Positions 7,369-15,889 of a stretch of DNA of 64,000 nt are shown here, one piece after another. The stretch lies in contig NZ_JABMCZ010000001.1 of assembly GCF_013186535.1 (NCBI RefSeq), forward strand, positions 558,001 through 622,000, read 5' to 3'. Below the pieces are notes generated by a model. It had not been told where the DNA came from, searched no databases, and saw only the letters and a program-made list of their open reading frames with translations. The DNA is from Nocardia terpenica (GTDB taxonomy: Bacteria; Actinomycetota; Actinomycetes; Mycobacteriales; Mycobacteriaceae). Position 1 is the stretch's first letter; each line of letters starts with the position of its first letter. A program made the translations under genes and the position numbers.

Positions 7369-7751
7369 TTCCCCTTGGCCTCGACCGTGGCGAACGAATA
7401 GGTGGGCTTCGCCAGGATGGTCACATCCCGGTCGCCCCCGGTGTTGCGCCACACCAAAGTCGTATTCGCGCCCGGATTGACACCGGCGGTGCAGCCCAGG
7501 TCATCGGTCTGTCCCGCCGTCTCGGCGCAGAACTTGACCTGAGTGCCCCCGGACGAAATCAGATTCACACTCAAACTCTGGCCTGCGCCGATATGCATCG
7601 AGCCCTGCGTCGGATTGCACGAGGCCCACCCCACACGCTGCAGAGTGCAGTCGAAATCCAACGGGCCCGCCGCGCTCGCCTGCCCGGCCACAACGGCCAA
7701 GAAAGGTGCAGCGGCCAACGGCGCCAACGCGGCCATGACGATCTTCTTCAT
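7353..7751 (-). CDS. small secreted protein of unknown function
   Basis: A 132-residue protein beginning MKKIVMAALAPLAAAPFLAVVAGQASA, a clear Sec signal peptide with AxA-type cleavage near residue 27. The mature part has four cysteines (DCTL, SCNP, FCAE, GCTA) that can form two disulfides, and is rich in Gly, Thr and Asn like a small beta-sandwich. The start at 7751 is chosen because GAGGAAC lies just upstream; a TTG at 7772 would add seven residues before the signal. The cut-off 3' end overlaps the integrase remnant on the other strand. No family recognised. Confidence 0.75.
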   Translation of the reverse strand: MKKIVMAALAPLAAAPFLAVVAGQASAAGPLDFDCTLQRVGWASCNPTQGSMHIGAGQSLSVNLISSGGTQVKFCAETAGQTDDLGCTAGVNPGANTTLVWRNTGGDRDVTILAKPTYSFATVEAKGNYTIG

Positions 7752-8118
7752 CGAACTGTTCCTCTTCCCCAACAGTTGATCCCCCGAATCGGCCGCCGAG
7801 CATCCCTCCCGATTGCAACGAGTCGGCCGTCACAACCATTGGCAGGCAACCCGATTCGCTGCCCAGTCTAGATTTTCACCCGGGCAGGCGAGCAAGCCCC
7901 AGGAAGTGAGGGGCAAGCCGGAATGATCGAACGACAGGCAAGGACATCGACAGCCAGTACCGGGCCGCGTCGTCCAGGGGCCGCCGGGCATCGCAGATGG
8001 TGCGCATGGAGGCGGTGAGATCGACGAATTTCGATGGCGCGCTCGGCTTGCTGCCTCAGCCGGACGGCGCCCGCTCTGACCGGCCGGTCGTGTCGGTGCC
8101 TGATGGGATACTTCCGAC
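7752..8118. other. intergenic, possible decayed minus-strand gene
   Basis: No intact gene. On the minus strand between about 7890 and 8050 one frame reads like protein (KFVDLTASMRTICDARRPLD then ARYWLSMSLPVVRSFRLA), but it has no clear start and the preceding and following residues look random. It may be a fragment. The promoter of the secreted-protein gene should lie at 7752-7850. Confidence 0.3.
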
Positions 8119-8460
8119 ATGGGGTATGAGGCTGTACGGCCGACCGGGCGCAGGGGGCGCTTGCCGGGCGGGTACTCGGTGCGCGGGTATCACCGTTTCA
8201 CCGACCGTCCCCGCCGCCCGCCGCGCTACCGGTCCATGTATTTCCACGGCCACCGCAGTGGGTCGGCCGAGCCGATCCTGTGGGTCGGCGGGCTCATCGT
8301 AGGTGGTGTGGTCATCCTGCTCGTCGTGCTGACCCTCACTCACATGAAGTCCCCCGGCAGGCCAGCCGACACCACCGTTGTCCCCTCGGCCATCGCACCC
8401 GCGCCCGCACGCCCGGCTCCGGCCGCGCCGCAGCCGTGCTACCCGCTCCAGCCGTGCTGA
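8119..8460 (+). CDS. small single-pass membrane protein with proline-rich tail
   Basis: A 113-residue protein. Residues 1-45 are basic (RRGRLPGGY, RPRRPPRYR); residues about 53-73 form one membrane helix (ILWVGGLIVGGVVILLVVLTL). The last 40 residues are Ala/Pro-rich and end with two cysteines (PCYPLQPC). The basic N-terminus suggests it stays in the cytoplasm with the tail outside. No strong ribosome binding site is seen before ATG 8119. No family recognised. Confidence 0.5.
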   Translation: MGYEAVRPTGRRGRLPGGYSVRGYHRFTDRPRRPPRYRSMYFHGHRSGSAEPILWVGGLIVGGVVILLVVLTLTHMKSPGRPADTTVVPSAIAPAPARPAPAAPQPCYPLQPC

Positions 8461-8815
8461 TCGCGAGAGGAGCACGGCTTCAGTCCGGGTGTGCAGTACG
8501 CACTATGCCGCCGCGTGTCGTTTCCGTCAGCTGCACGGTGGCGCCGCCACGCGCCAAGGACGGCAACGACGAAGGTCGTGATCGTTTCGAGCAGCGGCAT
8601 TGACACCCCTTACTTGCCGACGAGCACGGCAGCAGTAGCCATCGTGAGCACGAACAAGTCGACAAGGACGCCAGTGCGGCGGCCAGTACGGACACGACAT
8701 CCGCCCGGCGGAGTGTTAGATTATCGCCTGATTCGACCATTTCCGTATGGAATTTTCACCCCGCGGGAGTGCCGATCTCCACCACTGATCAGCATTTCCG
8801 GATGAGGAGCGCATC
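8461..8815. other. intergenic upstream of the lipase
   Basis: No gene or RNA is supported. The part from 8715 to 8815 is more AT-rich than its surroundings (ttagattatcgcc, ttccgtatggaattttc) and probably holds the lipase promoter. A GAGGAGCGCATC ribosome binding site precedes ATG 8816. Confidence 0.4.
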
Positions 8816-9712
8816 ATGGTCAGGTCTCTCGGCGGCATCGGTGGCGGTGCGGTACGGACGGCGTTGGGTGTTGTCCTAGCCCTCGGGCTGCTCTTCGCGT
8901 CGGCCACGGTCGCGGTCGCCGATACCGGATCCTCGGATCCGGATCTGGTTGCGGCGCCGCCGGGTTCGAACGACTGGTCCTGCCGCCCGGGCCGCGATCA
9001 TCCCCGGCCGGTGGTGCTGCTGCACGGCACCTTCGAGAACCGGCTGCTGAACTGGTTCGCGCTGGCGCCGCAGCTGGCCGGGGCGGGGTATTGCGTGTAT
9101 GCCCTCGATTACGGTCGCAGTCTGGGCGGTTCGGTGTCCGGCGTGGGACCGATGGCGGAATCGGCGCGGCAGATCGCCGATTTCGTCGACCAGGTGCTCG
9201 CCTCGACCGGTGCCCGGCAGGTGGACATCGTCGGCCATTCCCAGGGCGGCATGCTTCCCCGGTACTACCTGAAGTACCTGGGCGGCGCGGGCAAGGTTCA
9301 CACCCTGGTCGGCCTGGCTCCCGACAATCACGGAACGACCTGGGGTCTGCTCCATCTACCGATAACCCTGATCCCCCCGGCCACCACCGTCGCGTGCCCC
9401 GCCTGCACCGAGCAACTGCCGACGTCGGAGTTCATGCGCCGACTCGACAGCGACCCGCAGGTACTGCCGGACGTGCACTACACCGTAATCGCCACCGACA
9501 CCGACGAATTCGCGACACCACACTCCACATCGCTGCTCCCACCCGGCCCCAACGTCGACAACATCGTGTTGCAGAACGTGTGCCCCGGCGACCTCAGCGA
9601 GCACATGCTGATCACCTCCGACCCGGTGGCGATCCGACTGGTCCGCAACGCCCTCGACCCGGCCCACGCCGTAACCCCGACCTGCGCACCACTACAGGTC
9701 GGCTCGGCCTGA
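8816..9712 (+). CDS. secreted triacylglycerol lipase/esterase (lipase class 2 family)
   Basis: A 298-residue alpha/beta hydrolase. It has a signal peptide (hydrophobic to about residue 32, cleavage near VAVA-D), an oxyanion-type LLHGTF at 69-73 and a nucleophile elbow GHSQGG with Ser142. An Asp and a His follow in the C-terminal part (candidates in VIATDTDEF and SEHMLIT). Cysteines at 56, 93 and in ACPACTE and NVCPGD may be paired in the exported enzyme. The family hydrolyses ester bonds of acylglycerols outside the cell. The gene is monocistronic with a convergent neighbour downstream. Confidence 0.85.
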   Translation: MVRSLGGIGGGAVRTALGVVLALGLLFASATVAVADTGSSDPDLVAAPPGSNDWSCRPGRDHPRPVVLLHGTFENRLLNWFALAPQLAGAGYCVYALDYGRSLGGSVSGVGPMAESARQIADFVDQVLASTGARQVDIVGHSQGGMLPRYYLKYLGGAGKVHTLVGLAPDNHGTTWGLLHLPITLIPPATTVACPACTEQLPTSEFMRRLDSDPQVLPDVHYTVIATDTDEFATPHSTSLLPPGPNVDNIVLQNVCPGDLSEHMLITSDPVAIRLVRNALDPAHAVTPTCAPLQVGSA

Positions 9713-9724
9713 CCGACGCCTGTA

Positions 9725-10168
9725 TCAGGGCCTCGTCGGATCGGTCCTGAGTTGGCTACTGCCCGCCCCGGCCAAGGCGTCGTCGAGCGCATCGAGCGCG
9801 GGATTCGCCGGACCGACCGCGACGGGACCGTCGAAGACCGTGGCATTCAGCGTGTCGACATCTCCAGGAGTGTCGCAGTAGACGACCACCTTCACCCACG
9901 GATTACCCACAGGCGCGGGCACAGTTTTGAGCCCGCCGAACCGCTGGTAGAACTCGTCCTGTGCGACGACCGCGCCGTTGATAGTCGCCAAATATTTCGT
10001 ATTGCACTGCGCGGAGGCGTGAACGAAGAACTGCACCCGTTCCCGGCCACCGGTGACCGATCCCCATGCCGTGCCTTCGTCGGCCGCGGCCGTTCCAGAT
10101 CCGGCCACCATGCCCGCGGATACGATCGCCGCCAATGCCGCGGCAACCCCGACAACGCTCACTCGCAT
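9725..10168 (-). CDS. small secreted protein of unknown function
   Basis: A 147-residue protein with a signal peptide (MRVSVVGVAAALAAIVSAGMVAGSGTAAADE; cleavage near AAA-D). The mature domain contains two cysteines (AQCNTKY and VVYCDTPGD) and mixed beta-like sequence, ending in an Ala/Asp-rich tail. It faces the lipase gene end to end, 12 bases apart. No family recognised; similar small exported proteins are common in Nocardia. Confidence 0.7.
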   Translation of the reverse strand: MRVSVVGVAAALAAIVSAGMVAGSGTAAADEGTAWGSVTGGRERVQFFVHASAQCNTKYLATINGAVVAQDEFYQRFGGLKTVPAPVGNPWVKVVVYCDTPGDVDTLNATVFDGPVAVGPANPALDALDDALAGAGSSQLRTDPTRP

Positions 10169-11004
10169 AGCTCCACCCTTCGGTCGGTCCTACAGCGGAA
10201 CGTCAACAACGCCATGCCGCGACATCGCCCGATTCCACTTCGAGCTACCAGTCGGTTAATCATCGTGACCATACCATGCAGGTGACTCCGAGCAGGGCCG
10301 ATGCACGCCAAATGCGTTGCACTGAAACGGATTCGTGACGGAGACCAGCGGGCTTCCGTAATCAACTGTCGCGAGTTTATGGCGTCCGGGCAGCGTGTAT
10401 TACGATCCGCGGAGATATGTTCGCGACACATGGCAATTCGACCTCTTCGAACCGATCACCATATACCGGCAGAAAGTTACCGATGCGGGGTTCGATATGC
10501 CGATGATTCACGACTGGACGAAGCCGGTAACCGCCACCATCGCGGCCATCGGGGTCGCCATCACCGGTACGGGGACCCATCGTCGCCGCACACAAGAACG
10601 TCGCCGATGTCGCACGCTATATCGCCCTCGTATGCGACAAGCCGCCGCGCGGGTCGTTCTGGATGAAGGCGTCAGCAGCACGAACAGTGATGGGCAACAC
10701 ATAGATGTTACAATGCAACAGGTTGGTTGGTATCTAAGGGTCGATCCGAGCCATTGCTCGAGCGGATCCGCCCCGCTGACTCGGTGCGTATCTGTCGATC
10801 GCACAGTCGTTCCTGCAGTCTGTTTGCCGAGATTCTTCGTGGACGGAAGGTAGGCGGTCTGAACGCCGTTGCGCGACTGGTCATTGCTCGGCCACGCAGC
10901 AGCTTGGTGGCGGGTGTGGCGGTCATGGCGCTGTGCGGACTGTTCGGTGCCGATGCGGCCTGTCGTGAGCTGCCGGATACCGTCGGCGCGGTGCTCCGTA
11001 CCGG
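10169..11004. other. decayed gene region
   Basis: No intact gene. From about 10383 to 10580 on the plus strand one frame reads like protein (YYDPRRYVRDTWQFDLFEPI then YRQKVTDAGFDMPMIHDW) and then becomes random arginine-rich sequence, indicating a gene fragment of unknown family. Open frames from 10580 to 11000 have unnatural composition. The stretch between two functional units looks like a graveyard of partly deleted genes. Confidence 0.45.
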
Positions 11005-11340
11005 CAGGTGGCAAGTGGTCGGCCGAGCCGACAGTACCTTGAATCTGATCCCGGTCGATCGGGTAGCCGCAGCGGCCGTCGAGATAGCCTCCGCGACAAC
11101 GACATCCGAGATCTACCATCTGACCAACGTGAACAATTGCCGGATCGGTGATCTCGCCGGTGCGCTCGCCGATGTATTCGGCATCCAAGAGCCCGGATTC
11201 GCCGCCACCAGGGACGATTTCACCGATGTCGACCGGCTCGTCGATACCGCGCTCGGCGAGTACCGACCATATGCCTTCGGCGACAAGCGGTTCGACGTCA
11301 CCCACGATCCCGGCTGGCCGCATTCCTTCGCTGGCACACC
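11005..11340 (+). pseudogene. C-terminal remnant of an SDR/thioester-reductase-like protein
   Basis: Inside an open frame (10727-11416) the segment NLIPVDRVAAAAVEIASATTTSEIYHLTN followed by GDLAGALADVFGI matches the C-terminal substrate-binding part of extended SDRs of the fatty-acyl reductase/NAD-binding-4 type, where 'N-x-(I/V)-P-V-D-x-V-A' and 'Y-H-L-T-N' are characteristic. The Rossmann half with the GxxGxxG motif and the catalytic Tyr-Lys pair are absent upstream, and the sequence before base 11005 and after 11340 looks random. The gene has lost its N-terminal half. Confidence 0.55.
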
Positions 11341-11403
11341 GTCAACCGCGCCGCACCGAGAAGCGGGGCACTTTCGTAATACCGCAACCGAAGGGAGGTT
11401 GTC

Positions 11404-12588
11404 ATGGTCCAGATGATTGCCGCCAGCGTCGCGTCCGACTGGGTTCGGGAGCTGATGGAGTGGCATTTCAACCCGGACACCGGTAGCCCGTTCTGGTTGG
11501 CGAAGGCCGAGTCGTTGGATTTCGATCCGCGCAGCGACGTGCGGTGCGTGGCCGACCTGGTTCGGTTTCCGGACGTCTCGTCGGATCTGCGTGATGTGCG
11601 AGTGGAACAGCTGGTACCGAAAGGCATCCGAGAGGGGACGCCGCGGGTATTCGAATCGGGGGGCACGACCGGACGACCCAAGCGGATCGTCGATTTCACC
11701 GCCTGGGACGAGGAAGCGACGGCGACGAATGCGGCACTCGACGAGCATGCGTTCCCGGAGCAGGGTAACTGGCTGTATGTCGGGCCGACCGGCCCACATG
11801 TCATGGCGTACATCGTTGCTCGGGTCGCCCGGTTGCGCGCGGGTGCGGTGCTGTCGCTGGACTTCGATCCGCGCTGGGTCAAACAGGCGCTGCGCGCCGG
11901 GCAGCACTCGGTCGCCGAAGCCTACGTCGCGCATATCGTGGAGCAGGCCCATGACATCCTGCAGGACCAGCGGATCGCCACCGCGGTCTTCACCCCACCG
12001 ATCCTGATCGCCGCGGCTCGCCGGACTCGGCTGGTTCGGCGATTGGATCGAGTGTCCGCCATCATGTGGGCAGGCACCAGCATCAGCCCGGAGACGCTGC
12101 GGCTACTGGAAGCCGATATCTTCCCCGGCATCACGTTCGCCGGGCAGTACGGCAACACCATGATGGGGGCCACGATGCAGCGTCCGCGGGGCGACGACGA
12201 TCCCGCACGGTGCGTATTCCGCTCGCTCTACCCTCGCGCCCATGTCGATGTGGTCGACTTCGCCGATCCCACCCGGCCGGTTGCCTATGGCGCGCGCGGC
12301 CGTGTCCGGGTGCACCGTCTGACCCGTGACATGTTCCTGCCGAACATGTTAGAGCGTGACAGCGCGATCCGGGTCGCGCGCGTCAACGGTGATGACGACC
12401 TGGCCGACGTGCGGCCGTGTTCTCCCGACGAGCTGAACATGGCCGATGCCGATCGCACCGACGCCGCGTCGTCTTCGCCCGGCCCGTATGCGCCGGGCGG
12501 GGCGTACGCGAATGGAAGCTATGAGGCGTACGGCGAGTACGGGGGAGGGGCCTATTCGGACGGAGCCTATGTGGAAGGTGTGTACTGA
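11404..12588 (+). CDS. AMP-forming acyl-activating enzyme, LuxE/GriD-like
   Basis: A 394-residue adenylate-forming enzyme that starts at ATG 11404 behind AGGGAGG. The phosphate-binding loop is visible at residues 84-94 (ESGGTTGRPKR), and the sizes and order with the next gene match the two-gene aryl/acyl carboxylate reductases such as GriD/GriC of Streptomyces (family knowledge). It should activate a carboxylic acid with ATP for reduction by its partner. Odd feature: the last 35 residues are a Gly/Tyr/Ala-rich tail with repeats of the type GxYxxGxY (GGAYANGSYEAYGEYGGGAY), not expected in the family. Its stop overlaps the next start by one base (TGATG), so the two are coupled. Confidence 0.7.
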   Translation: MVQMIAASVASDWVRELMEWHFNPDTGSPFWLAKAESLDFDPRSDVRCVADLVRFPDVSSDLRDVRVEQLVPKGIREGTPRVFESGGTTGRPKRIVDFTAWDEEATATNAALDEHAFPEQGNWLYVGPTGPHVMAYIVARVARLRAGAVLSLDFDPRWVKQALRAGQHSVAEAYVAHIVEQAHDILQDQRIATAVFTPPILIAAARRTRLVRRLDRVSAIMWAGTSISPETLRLLEADIFPGITFAGQYGNTMMGATMQRPRGDDDPARCVFRSLYPRAHVDVVDFADPTRPVAYGARGRVRVHRLTRDMFLPNMLERDSAIRVARVNGDDDLADVRPCSPDELNMADADRTDAASSSPGPYAPGGAYANGSYEAYGEYGGGAYSDGAYVEGVY

Positions 12589-14012
12589 TGGACTCCTCCG
12601 ATGCGTCGGTACTGCTCCATTACGGCGGTGTGAGCCGGATATCGTTGGACCGCAACCCGATTCGCACCATCGATGGCGAGGTGGTCGGGTGGTTGCACGA
12701 GGCGCCGCCACTGCTGGTGGACGTGGCGATCGCCGCGCTGCGCGAGGTGGGCGATCTTCCGCCCGACGAGTTGCTGGAGGGTGTGGCCGAGGCCAGTCGG
12801 TTGTTCGGCTGCGACGATCTCGACGGCGTGTCACCGGATCGATATTGCGCGATGTTGTCGGCCGTATCCGGGGCGTCGGTACATATCGGGGAGCTGACGC
12901 TGGCCACGGTCGGTTCGTACGGTGGCGCATTGCCGTTGGCGTTGCGACATCAACGGCCCGCGGAGGTCGGCACGGTGATGCATCGCGGCGGGGTGACCGC
13001 GGAGATGCGTTGGGTGCCGCGCGGCCGCGTGCTCACGGTCATCGCGCCGAGCAATCATCCGGCCACCTATACCCTGACCATGTTCGTGCTGGCCTGCGGC
13101 TACCGCGTCGCGCTGCGTCCCGGCGCCGCGGATCCCTACACCGGTCGTCGGCTGGTGTCCGCGATGACCGACGCCGGACTCGGCGACCGAATCGCGTTGC
13201 TGCCCACCGGCCACGGCACCGTTGATCACCTGGTCCGGTCGGCCGACCTCGCATTGTGTTTCGGCGGCCCGCAGCTCGTTCGCCGCTACGCACGCGATCC
13301 GCGGGTGTCCGTCCACGGCCCGGGGCGTTCCAAGGTTGTCACCGGCACCCGCGTGACCGCCGATACCCTGGACTATCTCGAGGACGCCGTCGCGGAGGGC
13401 GGCGGGCTACGCTGCATGAACATCTCGGCCGTCTACACCCCGGACGATCCCGCGACGGTCGCAGATGCGTTGGCGCACCGGCTGTCCCGGCTGCCGGTGC
13501 TGCACCCCACCGATCAGAACGCGGTGCTACCGGGCGTGTCGATGGCCGAGGCGTCGGCCATCGACGCCGTGATCCGTCGCTACGGGCCGTCGGTACGCGA
13601 CCATTCGGCACCGCTGTACGACGACCGCACCGTCGAGCAGGTCGGTCCCGGTTCGGCGGTACTGCGACCCCGCGTCCTGTCGGTATCGACGCCCACCCAC
13701 CCGCTGATCGGCACCGAGCACCGCTTTCCTTTCGTCGTGCTGGCCCCGTGGCCCGCCGAAGCCCCGGTGCGGGTGCGCATGAGATTGCTCCGCGACACGT
13801 TGGTCGCAGTGCTACTCGACGACGACGAGGAGCTATCGCGAGCAGCCTTGGCCGACACCAGCATCCGGAAGGTCGTCGTCGGCCCGACCGCACCATGGTG
13901 GACCAGCCCGTCGCTGCCCCACGAGGGCTTGCTCACCCAATTCCTGTTCGACGGCAAGACATTACTCACCCGCTCAGGAGCCGAACTTCCGACTTCATCG
14001 ACCGTTGAGTGA
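12588..14012 (+). CDS. LuxC-family acyl-CoA/acyl-protein reductase (GriC-like)
   Basis: A 474-residue protein of the aldehyde dehydrogenase superfamily, LuxC branch. Visible elements are the APSNHP motif (153-158) of the nucleotide-binding region and the nucleophile Cys276 in GGGLRCMN. It would reduce an activated acid to the aldehyde with NAD(P)H. It forms a tight pair with the adenylating enzyme at 11404; together they look like an arylcarboxylate or fatty acid reductase. The natural substrate cannot be read from sequence. The 3' end overlaps the convergent Mrp-type gene by 18 bases. Confidence 0.75.
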   Translation: MDSSDASVLLHYGGVSRISLDRNPIRTIDGEVVGWLHEAPPLLVDVAIAALREVGDLPPDELLEGVAEASRLFGCDDLDGVSPDRYCAMLSAVSGASVHIGELTLATVGSYGGALPLALRHQRPAEVGTVMHRGGVTAEMRWVPRGRVLTVIAPSNHPATYTLTMFVLACGYRVALRPGAADPYTGRRLVSAMTDAGLGDRIALLPTGHGTVDHLVRSADLALCFGGPQLVRRYARDPRVSVHGPGRSKVVTGTRVTADTLDYLEDAVAEGGGLRCMNISAVYTPDDPATVADALAHRLSRLPVLHPTDQNAVLPGVSMAEASAIDAVIRRYGPSVRDHSAPLYDDRTVEQVGPGSAVLRPRVLSVSTPTHPLIGTEHRFPFVVLAPWPAEAPVRVRMRLLRDTLVAVLLDDDEELSRAALADTSIRKVVVGPTAPWWTSPSLPHEGLLTQFLFDGKTLLTRSGAELPTSSTVE

Positions 14013-14750
14013 TAAGTAGTCGCGCACCGCTCCGGTCACAGCGTCGAGGTCGGTGGGCGCGGGTGTGGCGCCCGGCCGGTACGGCACGCTGGTGAGCTTC
14101 GTGATTCCGCGGCTCCAGATGGTGCGGTCGGACGGGGTCGGTGGGTGCAGGTCGATGCGGCAGGTGCAGTGGGGGCAGGACAGATGGGCCATATTCTCCA
14201 CGCCGCCGAGGATGGGGATCTCGAAGCGTTCGAGCACGGTGACGAGACGGTGGCTGTCGAGATGGGAGACTTCGGCGGGGGTGACCACGAGCAGGACGGC
14301 GACACGCTCGGCCATGCGCGGTAATGCCCGTCCGAGATCATTGGTACCCGGAGGCAGGTCGACGACGAGGAGCTGGCGGTCCTCCCAGCGGGTACGGGTA
14401 ATCAGGCGAGCGAGCAGCAGTTCGGCGAAATCGGTTCCGGCGGCGAAGGGTTGGGTGCCGGCGAGTAGGAATCCGGCCGAGGCGATCTGGATGCCGTCGA
14501 TTTCGACGGCCTCGAGATCGGGCTCGCGGCTGGTGAAGTCGACAATGCGCAGGGACTTGGCCGGCACATCGCGGCGCAGGCCCACCATGCGCGGGATGTC
14601 GGGACCGTACACGTCGGCGTCGACCAGGCCGACCCGCAGCCCGCTGCCGGTGAGGGCCCGGGCCAGGGTGAGCGCGATGCTGGATTTGCCGACGCCGCCC
14701 TTACCGCTGGCCACCGCGACGACGGGAGTGGCAAAGGAGGGTGTTGTCAC
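13995..14750 (-). CDS. Mrp/NBP35-family P-loop ATPase (iron-sulfur carrier type)
   Basis: A 251-residue ATPase with the deviant Walker A motif GKGGVGKS (16-23), the switch region VDADVYGPD and the DLPPGTND element. A cysteine cluster CPHCTC (191-196) replaces the usual CxxC and could hold a bridging Fe-S cluster between subunits. Family members load Fe-S clusters onto apoproteins in the cytoplasm. At 251 residues it is short: it lacks the N-terminal MIP18-like domain of housekeeping Mrp, so it is probably an accessory paralogue. It overlaps the end of the LuxC-like gene on the opposite strand. Confidence 0.8.
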   Translation of the reverse strand: MTTPSFATPVVAVASGKGGVGKSSIALTLARALTGSGLRVGLVDADVYGPDIPRMVGLRRDVPAKSLRIVDFTSREPDLEAVEIDGIQIASAGFLLAGTQPFAAGTDFAELLLARLITRTRWEDRQLLVVDLPPGTNDLGRALPRMAERVAVLLVVTPAEVSHLDSHRLVTVLERFEIPILGGVENMAHLSCPHCTCRIDLHPPTPSDRTIWSRGITKLTSVPYRPGATPAPTDLDAVTGAVRDYLSLNGR

Positions 14751-14759
14751 TCTGTCACG

Positions 14760-15180
14760 CTACCGATCCGGTATCCCGAGGGTAGTCGAAGGTCTTGCCG
14801 CGAGCAGATATTGGTCGGCGGCAGCGGTGATACCCGGGTCGCGCCCGTACACGCCGTGTCCGACACCGTTGCGGGTGAGCAGGATGCTGCCGGACACCAG
14901 CTGCTGTGCCCGCACGGCTGCGGGATACGGCGTAATCGGGTCGGTGGTGGTGCCCAGAATGAGGGTGTGTGCATGCGTGGCGTTGGGTGGATCGGCATCC
15001 ACGGCGACCTTGATCGCCAGCAACAGTTCGGGAACGCGCTGGATCTCGTCGAAGACCATCTGGCCGTCGGACTCGATGAAGCCGACCGGATCGGCGAGCG
15101 CCGACTGTCGATCTTGGGGACGGTCCAGGTCTCACAAGGGGCCACCGGTGCTTTGTCGCGGCTCCGTCGGCATCGAGTAT
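14760..15180 (-). pseudogene. chimeric remnant: AAA ATPase piece joined to a TAP-like hydrolase C-terminus
   Basis: Reading on the minus strand, about 15150 to 15000 encodes ALADPVGFIESDGQMVFDEI then QRVPELLLAIKVAVDADP, the Walker B region of the DUF4143-linked AAA_14 ATPase family. It then passes without a stop into TLILGTTTDPITPYPAAV then LVSGSILLTRNGVGHGVYG (about 14960 to 14760). That is the C-terminal Asp/His part of secreted TAP-like alpha/beta hydrolases. Neither has the rest of its protein, so two decayed genes were joined by deletion. A 99-residue frame from ATG 15059 remains open across the junction. Confidence 0.6.
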
Positions 15181-15334
15181 CGAGTGCGGTCGAGATCTTT
15201 CGGCGAGGTCTGAACTCGTGTGCAAGGTAGCGCTTCTGCGCCTTGTTGGCAGACAATGATGTGCAACCGTAGCATGCTTGTTTATCGGTCGAGCCGACCC
15301 TGACGGGACACGTAGTGAGCAGCGAAGGGGAAAG

Positions 15335-15889
15335 GTGAGTCCGGAGGAACTGCTAGCCGCAGAGTCTGAGATACGCTCGGTGATCGTCGGGACCGGCCTC
15401 GAGTGGGTGCTCGACGAAGTCGATGCTGCGATTGCAGCCGGTGTCCCCGAGGAGAAGGTGCTCCGCCGCCGACAGCAGCAGGTCGGTGGATCTGCCGGTA
15501 GAGCGGCCGAGGCTACGAAGTACGAGGTGGTGGACCGAGCATTAGCAAGCGCGGAGCCTGGGACATCCGGTCGGGGCGCAACGCTGGTGATCGCTACGCG
15601 CGCCATGACGGACCAGGAACGTGTGCGGGTCCTCCTCGAAGCGCTCCGGCGGGTGTTGGTCGAGTTGCCGTACATTGAGATCGAGACACTGAAGACGCTG
15701 CGGACTGTCCCTGAGAGTGACGAGGGTTCGCGAAGCGAAGTTGAAGGAGTTGTGTTCGAACCGGAAGAAACGCCCCGGCCACGCCGCCGGACTTCGATTA
15801 TCCTCGGCGATCGACTGCCTGATGCGCGACGTCAGCGGCTGGACACCCTTTTCGCCGCAGCTACCCGTGAGGTTGAACGTGACCGCTGA
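15335..15889 (+). CDS. unknown protein of a putative defence module (first gene)
   Basis: A 184-residue protein. GTG 15335 is chosen as start because AAGGGGAAAG lies directly upstream; the frame is open further back to 15278 without a ribosome binding site. It is acidic and helical in the first 45 residues (SPEELLAAESEIRSVIVG). It has a central beta-alpha segment (ATLVIATRAMTDQERVRVLL) that resembles a dimerisation or regulatory fold, and ends basic. Its 3' end overlaps the start of the nuclease-like gene by 11 bases, so the pair is one operon. No family recognised. Confidence 0.6.
   Translation: MSPEELLAAESEIRSVIVGTGLEWVLDEVDAAIAAGVPEEKVLRRRQQQVGGSAGRAAEATKYEVVDRALASAEPGTSGRGATLVIATRAMTDQERVRVLLEALRRVLVELPYIEIETLKTLRTVPESDEGSRSEVEGVVFEPEETPRPRRRTSIILGDRLPDARRQRLDTLFAAATREVERDR

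Noticed and set aside
14053..15213. A 386-codon plus-strand frame opposite the Mrp-type ATPase and the chimeric remnant
   Set aside because: Low-complexity, Ser/Arg-rich translation antisense to a gene with clear motifs.
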